Below are positions 1 to 7,931 of a stretch of 64,000 nucleotides of DNA, piece after piece. A program made the translations under genes and the position numbers. Position 1 is the stretch's first letter, and each line of letters starts with the position of its first letter. The stretch is from Arthrobacter oryzae (lineage in GTDB: Bacteria > Actinomycetota > Actinomycetes > Actinomycetales > Micrococcaceae), in the NCBI RefSeq assembly GCF_003634095.1, contig NZ_RBIR01000003.1, forward strand, positions 310,001 through 374,000, written 5' to 3'. The notes beneath the pieces are model-generated. The model worked only from the letters and a program-made list of their open reading frames with translations. It had not been told where the DNA came from and did not search any database.

Positions 1-1258
1 GTCCTCAATGGTGGCGGCAGCCGAAGCCGCCGGCCTGCCACTGATCGAACTGCGCGGCGTGGTGCCTTTCGTGGGGGTCACCCAGGCCATTAACTCGATG
101 CTGGTCAGTGACTCGGTGTCCCAGTTGCGGCAGGCCGACGAGGCCAGTCATGCGATGGCCGTCGAGCTGGCGCACGGCGGGGGCCTGGACCGGATCCTCG
201 CCGTGCTGGCCGGCATCACCCACGCCGAAGTGACGCTGACGTCCCTTTCGGGCGCCACCCTGGCCAGCGCAGCACCGGGGCAGGCGGAGGGCGCCGAGAC
301 AGACCTCGCCGCCCTTGGGCCGCAGGAGCAGGCACATCTGATCCACATCGACGTGCCGATCCGCGGCATCCTTGCGGCGCAGCTGATGCTCCGGGTCCCG
401 GCGGCCGAGGACGAGAACCTGGCCCGCACCGCCGGGAACCGTTCGGTGGACATTCTGGCGCTGGCACTGCTGCAGCGGATGTCTCCGGGGCTGAAGGAAG
501 TCGCGGGCGCGGCCCTGCTGCGCGCGGTTGATTCCGGCAGCCAGATCTGGCGGCTCCAGCAACTGGCGTCCGCGGCCGGAATTCCGGCCGCCGCGCCGCT
601 CGTGGCTGTCGTGGTCCGCTCGAACATGCTCCAGCAGCTCCGGGCGCCCGTGGAGCAGCTGCTGTCCCGGGGGGCGCAGCCCAGCGCCACCTATGTCGAC
701 AACGCCGAGCTCCTGGCCGTGGCCGTCCTGCGCGGCGATGATCCCAGGGAAAGCCGGCGCGCACTCCTGGACGGCCTGCGGGGCCTTCCGGGCCTGGCGG
801 ATACTGTCGTTGCCCTTGGGCCGCTGGCAGCCGGAATCTCGGAAGCTCCGTGGTCCTTGTCAGAAGCCAGGCTCAGCCTGGAACTAGCGGACGCCCTGGG
901 ACAATCGCCGGCGGGACCAAAGGACCAGCCCAGCCCCGTCATCGATGCCGAGGCATTCGCCGTCGAACGCCTCGCGGTGGGAAGCCTGGACGCGGATCAA
1001 CGGCGAAAGTTCGTCCGCCAGCAGCTGGGCGCACTCCTGGATCACGATGCGCACCGCAATTCCCGGCTGCTCGGCACGCTGGCCACGTGGCTGGATTCCG
1101 GGTGCAACACGGCCCAGGCGGCCAGGGAGCTGCATGTGGAACGGCAGTCGATGCATCAACGGCTGCAACGGATCTTCGAGCTGTGCGGCGGCGACCCCCG
1201 GGGCACGGGCCGGCTGGCGGCGTTACACGTGGCCGCCCGGCTGGCACAGCTCAGGTGA
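1..1258 (+). CDS. PucR-family transcriptional regulator, 5'-truncated
   Basis: The frame is open to the first base, so the gene begins before the window. The first visible residues (AAEAAGLPLIEL, then VVPFVGVTQAINS) match the late part of the PucR N-terminal sensory domain, so roughly the first 90 residues are missing and the ATG at 8 is probably internal. The last 65 residues (SRLLGTLATWLDSGCNTAQAARELHV) form the PucR-type C-terminal helix-turn-helix. Such proteins usually control purine, amine or amino acid catabolism. It runs convergently into the IclR gene with only 13 bases between, so its targets probably lie to the left of the window. Confidence 0.9.
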   Translation, partial: SSMVAAAEAAGLPLIELRGVVPFVGVTQAINSMLVSDSVSQLRQADEASHAMAVELAHGGGLDRILAVLAGITHAEVTLTSLSGATLASAAPGQAEGAETDLAALGPQEQAHLIHIDVPIRGILAAQLMLRVPAAEDENLARTAGNRSVDILALALLQRMSPGLKEVAGAALLRAVDSGSQIWRLQQLASAAGIPAAAPLVAVVVRSNMLQQLRAPVEQLLSRGAQPSATYVDNAELLAVAVLRGDDPRESRRALLDGLRGLPGLADTVVALGPLAAGISEAPWSLSEARLSLELADALGQSPAGPKDQPSPVIDAEAFAVERLAVGSLDADQRRKFVRQQLGALLDHDAHRNSRLLGTLATWLDSGCNTAQAARELHVERQSMHQRLQRIFELCGGDPRGTGRLAALHVAARLAQLR

Positions 1259-1271
1259 GGCAGTAAGGGGG

Positions 1272-2099
1272 TCAGCCCTCGCCCCGGACGGCGCGGCCGC
1301 CCAGGCGTGTGGTGATCCTGCGGGCCGCCGTTGCGCACGCTTCCCCCAGGCTCTGCAGCCTTTCACGGGAGACGCGGAACCGGGGAGCCGAGATGAGGAC
1401 GGCCGCCACGATGTCGCCGCGGTGGTCGTAGACGGGAGCGGCGACGCCCACTTCGTCGATGGAGGATTCGCCGTAGTTGATAGCCCAACCGCGGCCCGTC
1501 ACATCCTTGAGCTTGATCTGGTAACCGTCCAGGCCGGCGTCGTCGAGTCCCGGATAGCTGATCGCTCCGCTGCGCAGCAGTGTCCGGACGCGTTCGGCCG
1601 GCTGGACGGACAGGAAGACCTGGACGGAGGCGCTCATGGCATCCGTGTAGCGGGCGCCCAGCGGGGTGGTGTGCTTGATCTGGTGGTGGCTGGCGATCTG
1701 TTCCACGCACATCGACTCGGCGCCGTTCCACACCATGAGGGCGCTGGTTTCGCCGGTCTGTTCGGTGAGTTCGCGCAGTACAGGGTAGGCCACACGCCGT
1801 TCTTCCAGTTCAGCCAGCAGCGGCCCGGCGACGGCGATCAGTCCCAGCCCCAGCCGGAAGCGGCGGCTTTCCGGGTCCCGTTCCACCAGGTGTTCCTGTT
1901 CGAAGGTGGCGAGGATCCGGGACACGGTGCTCTTGTGCAGCCCCACCCGGTTGGCGATTTCGGTGACGCCGAGCAGTGGTTCGTCGGCGGTGAACGTTCG
2001 CAGCACGGCGATGGCGTTGACTATGACGGAGGTGCCCTTGGCGTCGCCGTTTCCGGTGGTCTCGGGAGATTCTGCTGGGGTCATGGTGTCTACCATCAT
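1272..2099 (-). CDS. IclR-family transcriptional regulator
   Basis: About 275 residues with an N-terminal winged helix-turn-helix (about residues 24-80, including LLGVTEIANRVGLHKSTVSR) and a C-terminal IclR effector-binding domain (TPLGARYTDAMSASVQVFLS and later). The frame can be extended to a GTG at 2129, but that would start inside the hairpin terminator of the upstream creatinase gene; the ATG pair at 2099/2096 or the ATG at 2084 is more credible. It lies directly downstream of creatinase on the same strand. I infer that it controls the creatinase/permease operon, whose promoter region carries inverted repeats at 4921-4946. Confidence 0.93.
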   Translation of the reverse strand: MMVDTMTPAESPETTGNGDAKGTSVIVNAIAVLRTFTADEPLLGVTEIANRVGLHKSTVSRILATFEQEHLVERDPESRRFRLGLGLIAVAGPLLAELEERRVAYPVLRELTEQTGETSALMVWNGAESMCVEQIASHHQIKHTTPLGARYTDAMSASVQVFLSVQPAERVRTLLRSGAISYPGLDDAGLDGYQIKLKDVTGRGWAINYGESSIDEVGVAAPVYDHRGDIVAAVLISAPRFRVSRERLQSLGEACATAARRITTRLGGRAVRGEG

Positions 2100-2116
2100 T
2101 CCGCATGAGGGCCGAA

Positions 2117-2151
2117 AAAGCGGCGCCACGTGGGACGTGGCGCCGCTTCTT
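2117..2151 (-). terminator. Intrinsic terminator of the creatinase operon
   Basis: A 12-bp perfect stem (2120-2131 with 2135-2146, loop GGG), extended by two A:T pairs. On the minus strand the stem is followed by a five-T run. It begins about 20 bases after the creatinase stop and separates creatinase from the IclR gene, so the regulator is probably transcribed separately or by read-through. Confidence 0.85.
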
Positions 2152-2170
2152 GGCCGGTGGCGTGGACCGG

Positions 2171-3427
2171 TCAGGCGCCCACGATGTTGTACTCGGGGCC
2201 GAAGGGGAACTTCGTGATGTTCTCCGCGCCGTCCTCGCCTACCACCAGGATGTCGTGTTCACGGTAGCCGCCGGCGCCGGGCTGGCCGTCCAGGACCGTG
2301 ATCATGGGCTCCATGGACACCACCATGCCGGGCTCCAGCACGGTGTCGATGTCCTCGCGGAGTTCCAGTCCGGCTTCCCGGCCGTAGTAGTGGCTCAGGA
2401 CGCCGAAGGAGTGGCCGTAGCCGAATGTCCGGTTGGCGAGCAGGCCGTGGCCCACGTAGATCTCGTTCAGCTCGGCGGCGATGTCCTTGCAGACGGCTCC
2501 CGGCTTGATGAGTTCGAGGCCGCGCTTGTGGACTTCCACGTTGATGTTCCACAGCTCCAGGGAACGGGCGTCGGGTTCGCCGTAGAACAGGGTGCGCTCC
2601 AGTGCCGTGTAGTAGCCGGAGGTCATGGGGAAGCAGTTCAGGGACAGGATGTCGTGTTCCTGGATCTTGCGCGTGGTGGCCCAGTTGTGGGCGCCGTCGG
2701 TGTTGATGCCGGACTGGAACCAAACCCAGGTGTCACGGATTTCCGAGTCCGGGAAGGTCCGGGCGATCTCGTGGACCATGGCTTCGGTGCCGATCAGGGC
2801 GACCTCGTACTCGGTGATGCCGGCGGTGATGGCGTTGCGGATGGCCTCGCCGCCGAGGTCACCGATCCGGGCTCCGTGCTTGATGACCTCGATCTCTTCG
2901 GCCGACTTGATCATCCTCTGGCGCATGGCGGCCTGGGCCACGTCCACCAGGGTGGCCCCGGCGAAGGCCGCCTGGATCTTGTTCCGGTTGTCCAGCGGGA
3001 GTGAATCGTCCTCGACACCGAGCCGGCGGGGGTTGATGCCCCGGGTGCGGAGCGCTTCCTGGATGGCGAAGATGTAGTTGTCCCGGCGCCAGTCCGTGTA
3101 GACCACGTTGTCGCCGTAGCTGCGCCGCCACGGCATCCCGGCGTCGATGTTGGCCGTGACGGTCACGGTGTCGTCCTTGGTGACCACCATGGCGTAGGAC
3201 CGGCCGAAGTAGGTGAACAGGAAGTCGGAGTAGTACTTGATGGAGTGGTAGCTGGTCAGGACGACGGCGTCGAGGTCCTTCTCTGCCATGATCCGGCGCA
3301 GTCCGCCGAGCCGGCGTTCAAATTCGGTGTCGGAGAAGGTCAGCTTTTCCTTCTGCCCGTTGTGCAGGACTTTCAGTCGCTCCAGTTCGGCGATGGACGA
3401 GGCGTTGTCGGAAGTCGTGATGGTCAT
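2171..3427 (-). CDS. Creatinase (creatine amidinohydrolase)
   Basis: 418 residues in the M24 pita-bread fold family. It hydrolyses creatine to sarcosine and urea in the cytoplasm. Extended similarity to known creatinases is visible: TSYHSIKYYSDF, INTDGAHN, LSLNCFPM, SGYYTALERTL, FGYGHSFG, LSHYYGREAGLELREDID and GMVVSMEPM. The creatinase active-site residues (His232, Glu262 and Glu358 in the Pseudomonas putida enzyme) correspond to H247, E277 and E373 at a constant offset of 15. Unlike metal-dependent M24 aminopeptidases, creatinases need no metal. It is the second gene of a minus-strand operon after the permease at 3489. Its product sarcosine feeds the sox operon at 14-19 kb. No creatininase gene is in the window. 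Confidence 0.95.
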   Translation of the reverse strand: MTITTSDNASSIAELERLKVLHNGQKEKLTFSDTEFERRLGGLRRIMAEKDLDAVVLTSYHSIKYYSDFLFTYFGRSYAMVVTKDDTVTVTANIDAGMPWRRSYGDNVVYTDWRRDNYIFAIQEALRTRGINPRRLGVEDDSLPLDNRNKIQAAFAGATLVDVAQAAMRQRMIKSAEEIEVIKHGARIGDLGGEAIRNAITAGITEYEVALIGTEAMVHEIARTFPDSEIRDTWVWFQSGINTDGAHNWATTRKIQEHDILSLNCFPMTSGYYTALERTLFYGEPDARSLELWNINVEVHKRGLELIKPGAVCKDIAAELNEIYVGHGLLANRTFGYGHSFGVLSHYYGREAGLELREDIDTVLEPGMVVSMEPMITVLDGQPGAGGYREHDILVVGEDGAENITKFPFGPEYNIVGA

Positions 3428-3488
3428 GGTGGTGGTGCCTTTCTGCGGTTCGGTTTCTTAGGAGGGAAGAAGTGGGCGCCGGCCGCGG

Positions 3489-4898
3489 TTACTCGTGGCG
3501 CAGTGGTTCTTTGCTGGTTTCCCGGGAGAGAACGACGGCGATCAGGGAGATGGCGGCGGCGCCGGCCAGGTACCAGGCCGGGGCCAGGGGATTGGCCGTC
3601 GCGGCGATCAGCAGGGTGGCCATGAACGGCGCGGTGCCGCCGAAGAGTGCGTTGGAGAGATTGAAGCTGACGGCGAAGCCGCTGTAACGGACGCGGGTGG
3701 GGAACATTTCGGCCAGGAAGCTCGGGAGCGTGCCGTCATTGAGCGTGAGCATGCCGCCCAGCAGGATCTGGACCAGAACGATCACCAGGAAGTTCCCGGT
3801 GCCCAGCAGGGCGAAGGCCGGCACGGTGAGCACGATGAAGCTCAGCGACGCGGCGATGAGGACCTTCTTCCGTCCGTAGCGGTCCGAGAGCATTCCGGTC
3901 AGGAAGATGAACCCGATATAGGTCACCAGCGCGATGGTGGTGGCCAGGAAGGATTCGGCCGCACCAAGGCCCAGTTCCGCGGACAGATAGGTCGGCATGT
4001 AGCTGAGGATGACGTAAAACCCGACGGCGTTGAGCAGCACGGCTCCGACCGCCTTCAGCAGCAGCCGCCAGTGGCGCCGGAAGAGGCTGGATACCGGGGC
4101 CTTGATGGCCTGGTCCTCTTCGGCCAGTTCGCGGAACACCGGGGTGTCCTCCAGCTTGGTGCGGATGTAGCGTCCGATCAGGCCCATCGGGGCGGCGAGC
4201 AGGAACGGCAGACGCCATCCCCAGCTCTGCATCGCCTCGGCGCTGAGCAGGATGGTCAGCAGGCCAGCGAGCAGGGAGCCGAGCAGGAGGCCCGCGGCGG
4301 TGCTGGCCGGAACCACCGCCGCGTACAGGCCGCGCTTGTTGGCCGGCGCGTATTCCACCAGGAAGGCGGATGCCCCGGCATATTCGCCGGAGGCGGAGAA
4401 ACCCTGGACGACGCGCACCACCAGGAGAAGGATCGGGGCCCAGATGCCGATGGAGTTGAACCCCGGGATGAGGGCGATGCTGAAGGTCGCTCCGGACATG
4501 ATCAGGATTGACAGGGAAAGCGCGGTCTTGCGCCCCACCCGGTCGCCGATGTGGCCCCAGACGAAGCCGCCAAGCGGCCGCACCAGGAACGAGATGGCGA
4601 ACAGGGCGAAAGTGAGCAGGAGCGCGGTCTGGGGATTGGACTCGGGGAAGAAGACCGCGGCGATGGTTGCGGCCAGGTAGCCGTAGACGGCGTAGTCGAA
4701 CCATTCGACGAAGTTACCGATGAAGCTGGCGGCGACTACCCGCCGTCGGGTTTCCTTGCTGACTGCGGGATCGTGCCCACTTGGGGCCGCTTGGCCGCTC
4801 AACGTGGTTTGTCCGGAGGAAGTACTGCCATGCCCGCTATTCGACTCCGGGCCTGTCGGCCCCGCAAGACTGGCGGGGGAGGAAGTTTCGTTACTCAT
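3489..4898 (-). CDS. MFS permease, metabolite:H+ symporter type, probable creatine uptake
   Basis: 469 residues with 12 predicted membrane segments and MHS/ProP-like features: FIGNFVEWFDYAVYGYLAA at the first helix, GDRVGRK between helices 2 and 3, and GFSASGEYAGASAFLVEYAP. The start at 4898 is preceded by a GGTGG ribosome site; an upstream in-frame ATG at 4964 lies within the promoter and is unlikely. It precedes creatinase by 61 bases in the same operon, so creatine or a related guanidino compound or betaine is the likely cargo. That is inference from position; MHS carriers span many organic acids and zwitterions. Confidence 0.9.
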   Translation of the reverse strand: MSNETSSPASLAGPTGPESNSGHGSTSSGQTTLSGQAAPSGHDPAVSKETRRRVVAASFIGNFVEWFDYAVYGYLAATIAAVFFPESNPQTALLLTFALFAISFLVRPLGGFVWGHIGDRVGRKTALSLSILIMSGATFSIALIPGFNSIGIWAPILLLVVRVVQGFSASGEYAGASAFLVEYAPANKRGLYAAVVPASTAAGLLLGSLLAGLLTILLSAEAMQSWGWRLPFLLAAPMGLIGRYIRTKLEDTPVFRELAEEDQAIKAPVSSLFRRHWRLLLKAVGAVLLNAVGFYVILSYMPTYLSAELGLGAAESFLATTIALVTYIGFIFLTGMLSDRYGRKKVLIAASLSFIVLTVPAFALLGTGNFLVIVLVQILLGGMLTLNDGTLPSFLAEMFPTRVRYSGFAVSFNLSNALFGGTAPFMATLLIAATANPLAPAWYLAGAAAISLIAVVLSRETSKEPLRHE

Positions 4899-4920
4899 GT
4901 GTCCACCAAAGTGTTTTGGA

Positions 4921-4946
4921 GTTGCATTCACTGCAACGCTGTTGCA
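4921..4946. promoter_or_regulatory. Overlapping inverted-repeat operator, probable IclR site
   Basis: Three alternating 6-mers: GTTGCA (4921-4926), TGCAAC (4932-4937) and GTTGCA (4941-4946). They form two perfect inverted repeats that share the middle arm. The array begins just downstream of the -10 box and covers the expected start site of the permease-creatinase operon, a position suited to repression. The only regulator gene beside this operon is the IclR gene, so it is the likely ligand (inference). Confidence 0.65.
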
Positions 4947-4948
4947 CC

Positions 4949-4977
4949 AGATTATGCGTGACACAGAACACAGTCAA
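4949..4977 (-). promoter_or_regulatory. Sigma-70-type promoter of the creatine operon
   Basis: On the minus strand: TTGACT (4977-4972), a 17-base spacer, then TAATCT (4954-4949). Both hexamers are close to consensus. The predicted start is about 50 bases upstream of the permease ATG at 4898. Confidence 0.75.
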
Positions 4978-5276
4978 TGCTTTTTTGCTTCGGATCTGCG
5001 CATCAGTTTGTTGAGAAAACTCGCAGACGTCGCCCGGCGGATGCTCCGGACCAGGCCGAAGTGGTTGCACTCAGCGTGACTTGGTTGCTTGGGATACGCC
5101 GGCGCGGGCGAACTTGGGAAAAGCTTGAGCCGGGCGGCATGGCGGTTCCGCCCCGGCTGATGCGGTGGCACACTGGGCAAAACAATCGAACGACCGGGGG
5201 GTCCACGTCAGGAGATCGTCATGCGCATTCAGGCAAGAGAGCGCACGGCCGGCCGCGGCGCAGCGGGCCAGCCGTG
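4978..5276. other. Intergenic region with no recognised gene
   Basis: Part of the 612-base gap between the creatine permease and the FCD/GntR gene. Frames here are short and overlap on both strands without ribosome sites. I see no RNA gene or repeat. Confidence 0.5.
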
Positions 5277-5387
5277 ATGGCCGGGTGGGCCTATCTCCTG
5301 GCTGGAATTATGACCGTCGACTCGCTCCTGCTTGGCCTGCTCCTGCTGCACGTGAAGTGGCCGAAGCGCTGGAAGAAAAACGGCTGA
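5277..5387 (+). CDS. Possible 36-residue single-span membrane protein
   Basis: A short frame starting MAGWAYLLAGIMTVDS, continuing with LLLGLLLLHV and ending in a basic tail (KWPKRWKKNG). This hydrophobic-helix-plus-positive-tail pattern is typical of bacterial microproteins. The ribosome site is weak, and a GTG immediately upstream (5274) is an alternative start. Not recognised; it could equally be chance. It sits alone between two minus-strand genes. Confidence 0.3.
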   Translation: MAGWAYLLAGIMTVDSLLLGLLLLHVKWPKRWKKNG

Positions 5388-5510
5388 GGCTCGACGCGCT
5401 CACTGTCCGGCGACGCCCATTCGGTTCGGCGACGCGGAAAATACCTGGCGCGGCGGCTATTCGGGCGTCCGCAGGCATTTTGCGCATCGGCGGGCACGAA
5501 GAGCGTCCGG

Positions 5511-6191
5511 CTAGCCCGCGCTCTGCGCTGCCAGCCGCGCTTTGATGCGTTCAGAGGCATCGAGAAGAGATGCCTCGTTGACGGAACCGGCGGCTTGGAC
5601 GTCATTCTTCCGTGCGGCCGCGATCAAATCCTGCTGATACCTCCACAGGGAGTCATCGCCCTCAGTGTCCAGCGAACCCTGGGCACCGACGATCTTGTAC
5701 GCCCGGCAGTGCTGCCAAAGCGTGCGGATCATCTGAACCAGAACCGGGTTTCCCGCAGCTTCATAGAGGATGCTCAGCATGGCCTCGTCATGATCCAGCA
5801 GCGCAATGACCCTGCGCTCGGCAATGGCCGCCCGCATTAGCTCATATTCAGCCTGCATCCTGTCGCAGTCCTGGGCCGTGATCCGCTCGCTTCCCAGCCG
5901 CGCAGCCTCCGTCTCCAACAGCCTGCGGACGTCGTAGACATGGATCAGTTCCTCCAGCGAGAGGCTCTTCACGACGGCGCCCTTGTGCGGCTCCCGCTCG
6001 GCCAGCCCCGCTTCTTCAAGACGCCGGATCGCCTCGCGGACAGGCATGACACTCGTGCCAACCTGCTCGGCAAGATCGCGCACCCGCAACCTGGCGCCGG
6101 CCGGAAGATCGCCGTTGAGGATTGCCTCGTGAATCATCGCATAGACCTGATCAGTCAACAGGGTTGGGACTACGCGCTTGGATATGACCAC
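5511..6191 (-). CDS. GntR-family regulator, FCD subgroup
   Basis: 226 residues: N-terminal winged helix-turn-helix (about 10-75; VRDLAEQVGTSVMPVREAIRRLEEAGL) and a C-terminal all-helical FCD ligand domain (about 85-215; LLDHDEAMLSILYEAAGNP) of the type that binds a metal and small organic acids. The start is GTG, with GGGAGG some 12 bases upstream, a rather long spacing. It is divergent from the permease/oxidase/lyase/dehydrogenase cluster at 6.5-11.9 kb and presumably controls it, possibly via the palindrome at 6288-6297. Confidence 0.92.
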   Translation of the reverse strand: MVISKRVVPTLLTDQVYAMIHEAILNGDLPAGARLRVRDLAEQVGTSVMPVREAIRRLEEAGLAEREPHKGAVVKSLSLEELIHVYDVRRLLETEAARLGSERITAQDCDRMQAEYELMRAAIAERRVIALLDHDEAMLSILYEAAGNPVLVQMIRTLWQHCRAYKIVGAQGSLDTEGDDSLWRYQQDLIAAARKNDVQAAGSVNEASLLDASERIKARLAAQSAG

Positions 6192-6280
6192 AGATCAAAT
6201 ATAGCCTCCCCTCCCCCATCGGCGTCTCCCTTGCCATGCCACCGGGATTCGGATCGGAAAAAAGTTCAGATCCGCTCTTG

Positions 6281-6316
6281 TGTGATTTGTGATCACATCT
6301 TACAGTGGTTTATGTC
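6281..6316 (+). promoter_or_regulatory. Candidate promoter with TGTGATCACA palindrome
   Basis: A perfect 10-bp palindrome TGTGATCACA (6288-6297) is preceded by another TGTGAT half (6281-6286). A possible -35 (TTGTGA, 6287-6292) and -10 (TATGTC, 6311-6316) with an 18-base spacer overlap it. The palindrome would block the promoter if bound by the divergent FCD/GntR protein. TGTGA/TCACA halves also resemble CRP/GlxR sites, but their spacing here is 7 rather than 6. Confidence 0.45.
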
Positions 6317-6484
6317 ACACAAGCTGCTGACACCCCCTCCTAAGACTCGGCGGGGAAAGGTTCGCAAGTTCTACGCATACCGGTCGTTCGTTGCCGATGA
6401 CGACTGCGTCCAGCCGGGAAACGGCACCAATACTCCCCCAGGGCCCGCCAAGACCGGCCCATCCCAGTTCCGAAAGGAATGCAA

Positions 6485-7846
6485 ATGTCCCACATAGTTG
6501 ATGACGCCCCTCTCTCGTCTTTCCATAAAAAACTGGCCCTGTACTCGTCCGGGGGACCCTTCGTCGACGGCTACATCCTCAGCATTGTCGGCGTCGCGAT
6601 GATCCAGATCACCCCGCAGTTCAACCTTTCACCGTCCGAACAGGGGATGATCGGGGCAGCAGCCTTGGTGGGCATCTTTTTCGGCGCGTTCCTCGGCGGC
6701 TGGCTAACCGACAAGTTCGGCCGGCACCTGCTCTTCACGGTCGATCTCATCGCGCTGGTTGCCTGTTCCGTCGCCCAGGCGTTCGTGAACGATCCGTTCT
6801 GGTTGATCATCCTGCGGCTCCTCATCGGCTTCGCCGTGGGGGCCGACTACCCGATCGCGACCTCCTTGCTTGCCGAATTCACCCCCAAACGCTGGCGCGG
6901 CCCGATGCTGGGGGCCTTTGTCACTATGTGGTTTGTCGGTGCCGCCGTCGCCTACATCGTCGGCCAGTTCCTGCTCACGTTCGAAAACGGCTGGCGCTGG
7001 ATGCTCGCCAGCTCGGCCATCCCGGCCCTCATCATCGTCCTGCTCCGCATCGGTACCCCTGAATCGCCCCGCTGGCTGGTCAAGGTCGGCCGGCTTGAGG
7101 AGGCCGCCCAGGTGCTCAAGCGGGTCTACGGTCCGGAGGTCACGTTGGCCGACCTGCCGGAGGAAGCCGGCAGCAAGGTCGGCGTTGGTGAGCTCCTGAA
7201 GTCGGGCTATGGCAAACGCATGGCGTTCATCACCATCTTCTGGACCTGTTCAATCGTCCCCCTCTTCGCCGTCTACGCCTTCGGGCCGGCAATCCTTGGA
7301 GCCCTCAAGCTCGGCGGAGACCTGGCGCACATTGGTTCCGCCGCCATCACCGTGATGTTCCTCCTCGGCTGCCTGGTTGCCGTGTTCCTCGTCAACAAAA
7401 TGGGCCGGCGCCCCCTCATCATCCACAGCTTCCTCTGGAGCGGCCTGGCCCTCCTCGCCCTGGGACTCTTCCCCGAGGCTGATACGTGGATCATCATGTC
7501 CCTCTTCGCCGCCTACGCCCTCCTGATCGGCGGCACCCAGATCATGCAGTGGGTCTACCCCAACGAGCTGTTCCCCACCGAGGTGCGGGGATCCGCCGTC
7601 GGCCTGGCCTCGTCGCTCAGCCGCATCGGAGCCGCCACCGGAACCTACCTGGTGCCCATCGCCCTGACGACGCTCGGCATCGGAACCACCATGATCATCG
7701 CCGGAATCGTCACCCTGATCGGCATGGCCGTTTCCATGGCCTGGGCGCCGGAAACCCGCGGAATGACCTTGACCGAAGCGGCAGCCCTGCCGGGAAAACC
7801 CAAGGGAAAGGTCCGGGGGAAAGCCGCCGCTAGGGCCATCGCCTGA
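6485..7846 (+). CDS. MFS transporter, sugar or aromatic-acid porter type
   Basis: 453 residues and 12 membrane segments. MFS signatures: GGWLTDKFGRHLLF after helix 2, RLLIGFAVGADYPIATSLLAEF, GTPESPRWLV after helix 6, VNKMGRRPLI after helix 8 and WVYPNELFPTEVRGSA. The start at 6485 has AAAGGA six bases upstream; the ATG at 6479 overlaps that site and is less likely. First gene of a four-gene plus-strand cluster with oxidase, DapA-like lyase and aldehyde dehydrogenase, so it probably imports the compound they degrade. Substrate unknown. Confidence 0.92.
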   Translation: MSHIVDDAPLSSFHKKLALYSSGGPFVDGYILSIVGVAMIQITPQFNLSPSEQGMIGAAALVGIFFGAFLGGWLTDKFGRHLLFTVDLIALVACSVAQAFVNDPFWLIILRLLIGFAVGADYPIATSLLAEFTPKRWRGPMLGAFVTMWFVGAAVAYIVGQFLLTFENGWRWMLASSAIPALIIVLLRIGTPESPRWLVKVGRLEEAAQVLKRVYGPEVTLADLPEEAGSKVGVGELLKSGYGKRMAFITIFWTCSIVPLFAVYAFGPAILGALKLGGDLAHIGSAAITVMFLLGCLVAVFLVNKMGRRPLIIHSFLWSGLALLALGLFPEADTWIIMSLFAAYALLIGGTQIMQWVYPNELFPTEVRGSAVGLASSLSRIGAATGTYLVPIALTTLGIGTTMIIAGIVTLIGMAVSMAWAPETRGMTLTEAAALPGKPKGKVRGKAAARAIA

Positions 7847-7883
7847 ACGAATCAACTAGGCAACTCGAACGCAACCACTACCC

Positions 7884-7914
7884 GCGGATCCGGCCGCACA
7901 CCGGCCGGATCCGC
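7884..7914 (+). other. Intercistronic stem-loop
   Basis: A perfect 13-bp GC-rich stem (7884-7896 with 7902-7914) and a five-base loop CACAC, between the permease stop and the next start. No T run follows, so it looks like an RNA-stabilising or partial attenuation hairpin within the operon rather than a full terminator. Confidence 0.55.
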
Positions 7915-7931
7915 CACCAACCAAGAAAGTC

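Noticed and set aside
2100-2129. GTG start for the IclR gene at 2129
   Set aside because: It would place the start in the creatinase terminator hairpin; downstream ATGs fit the family start better.
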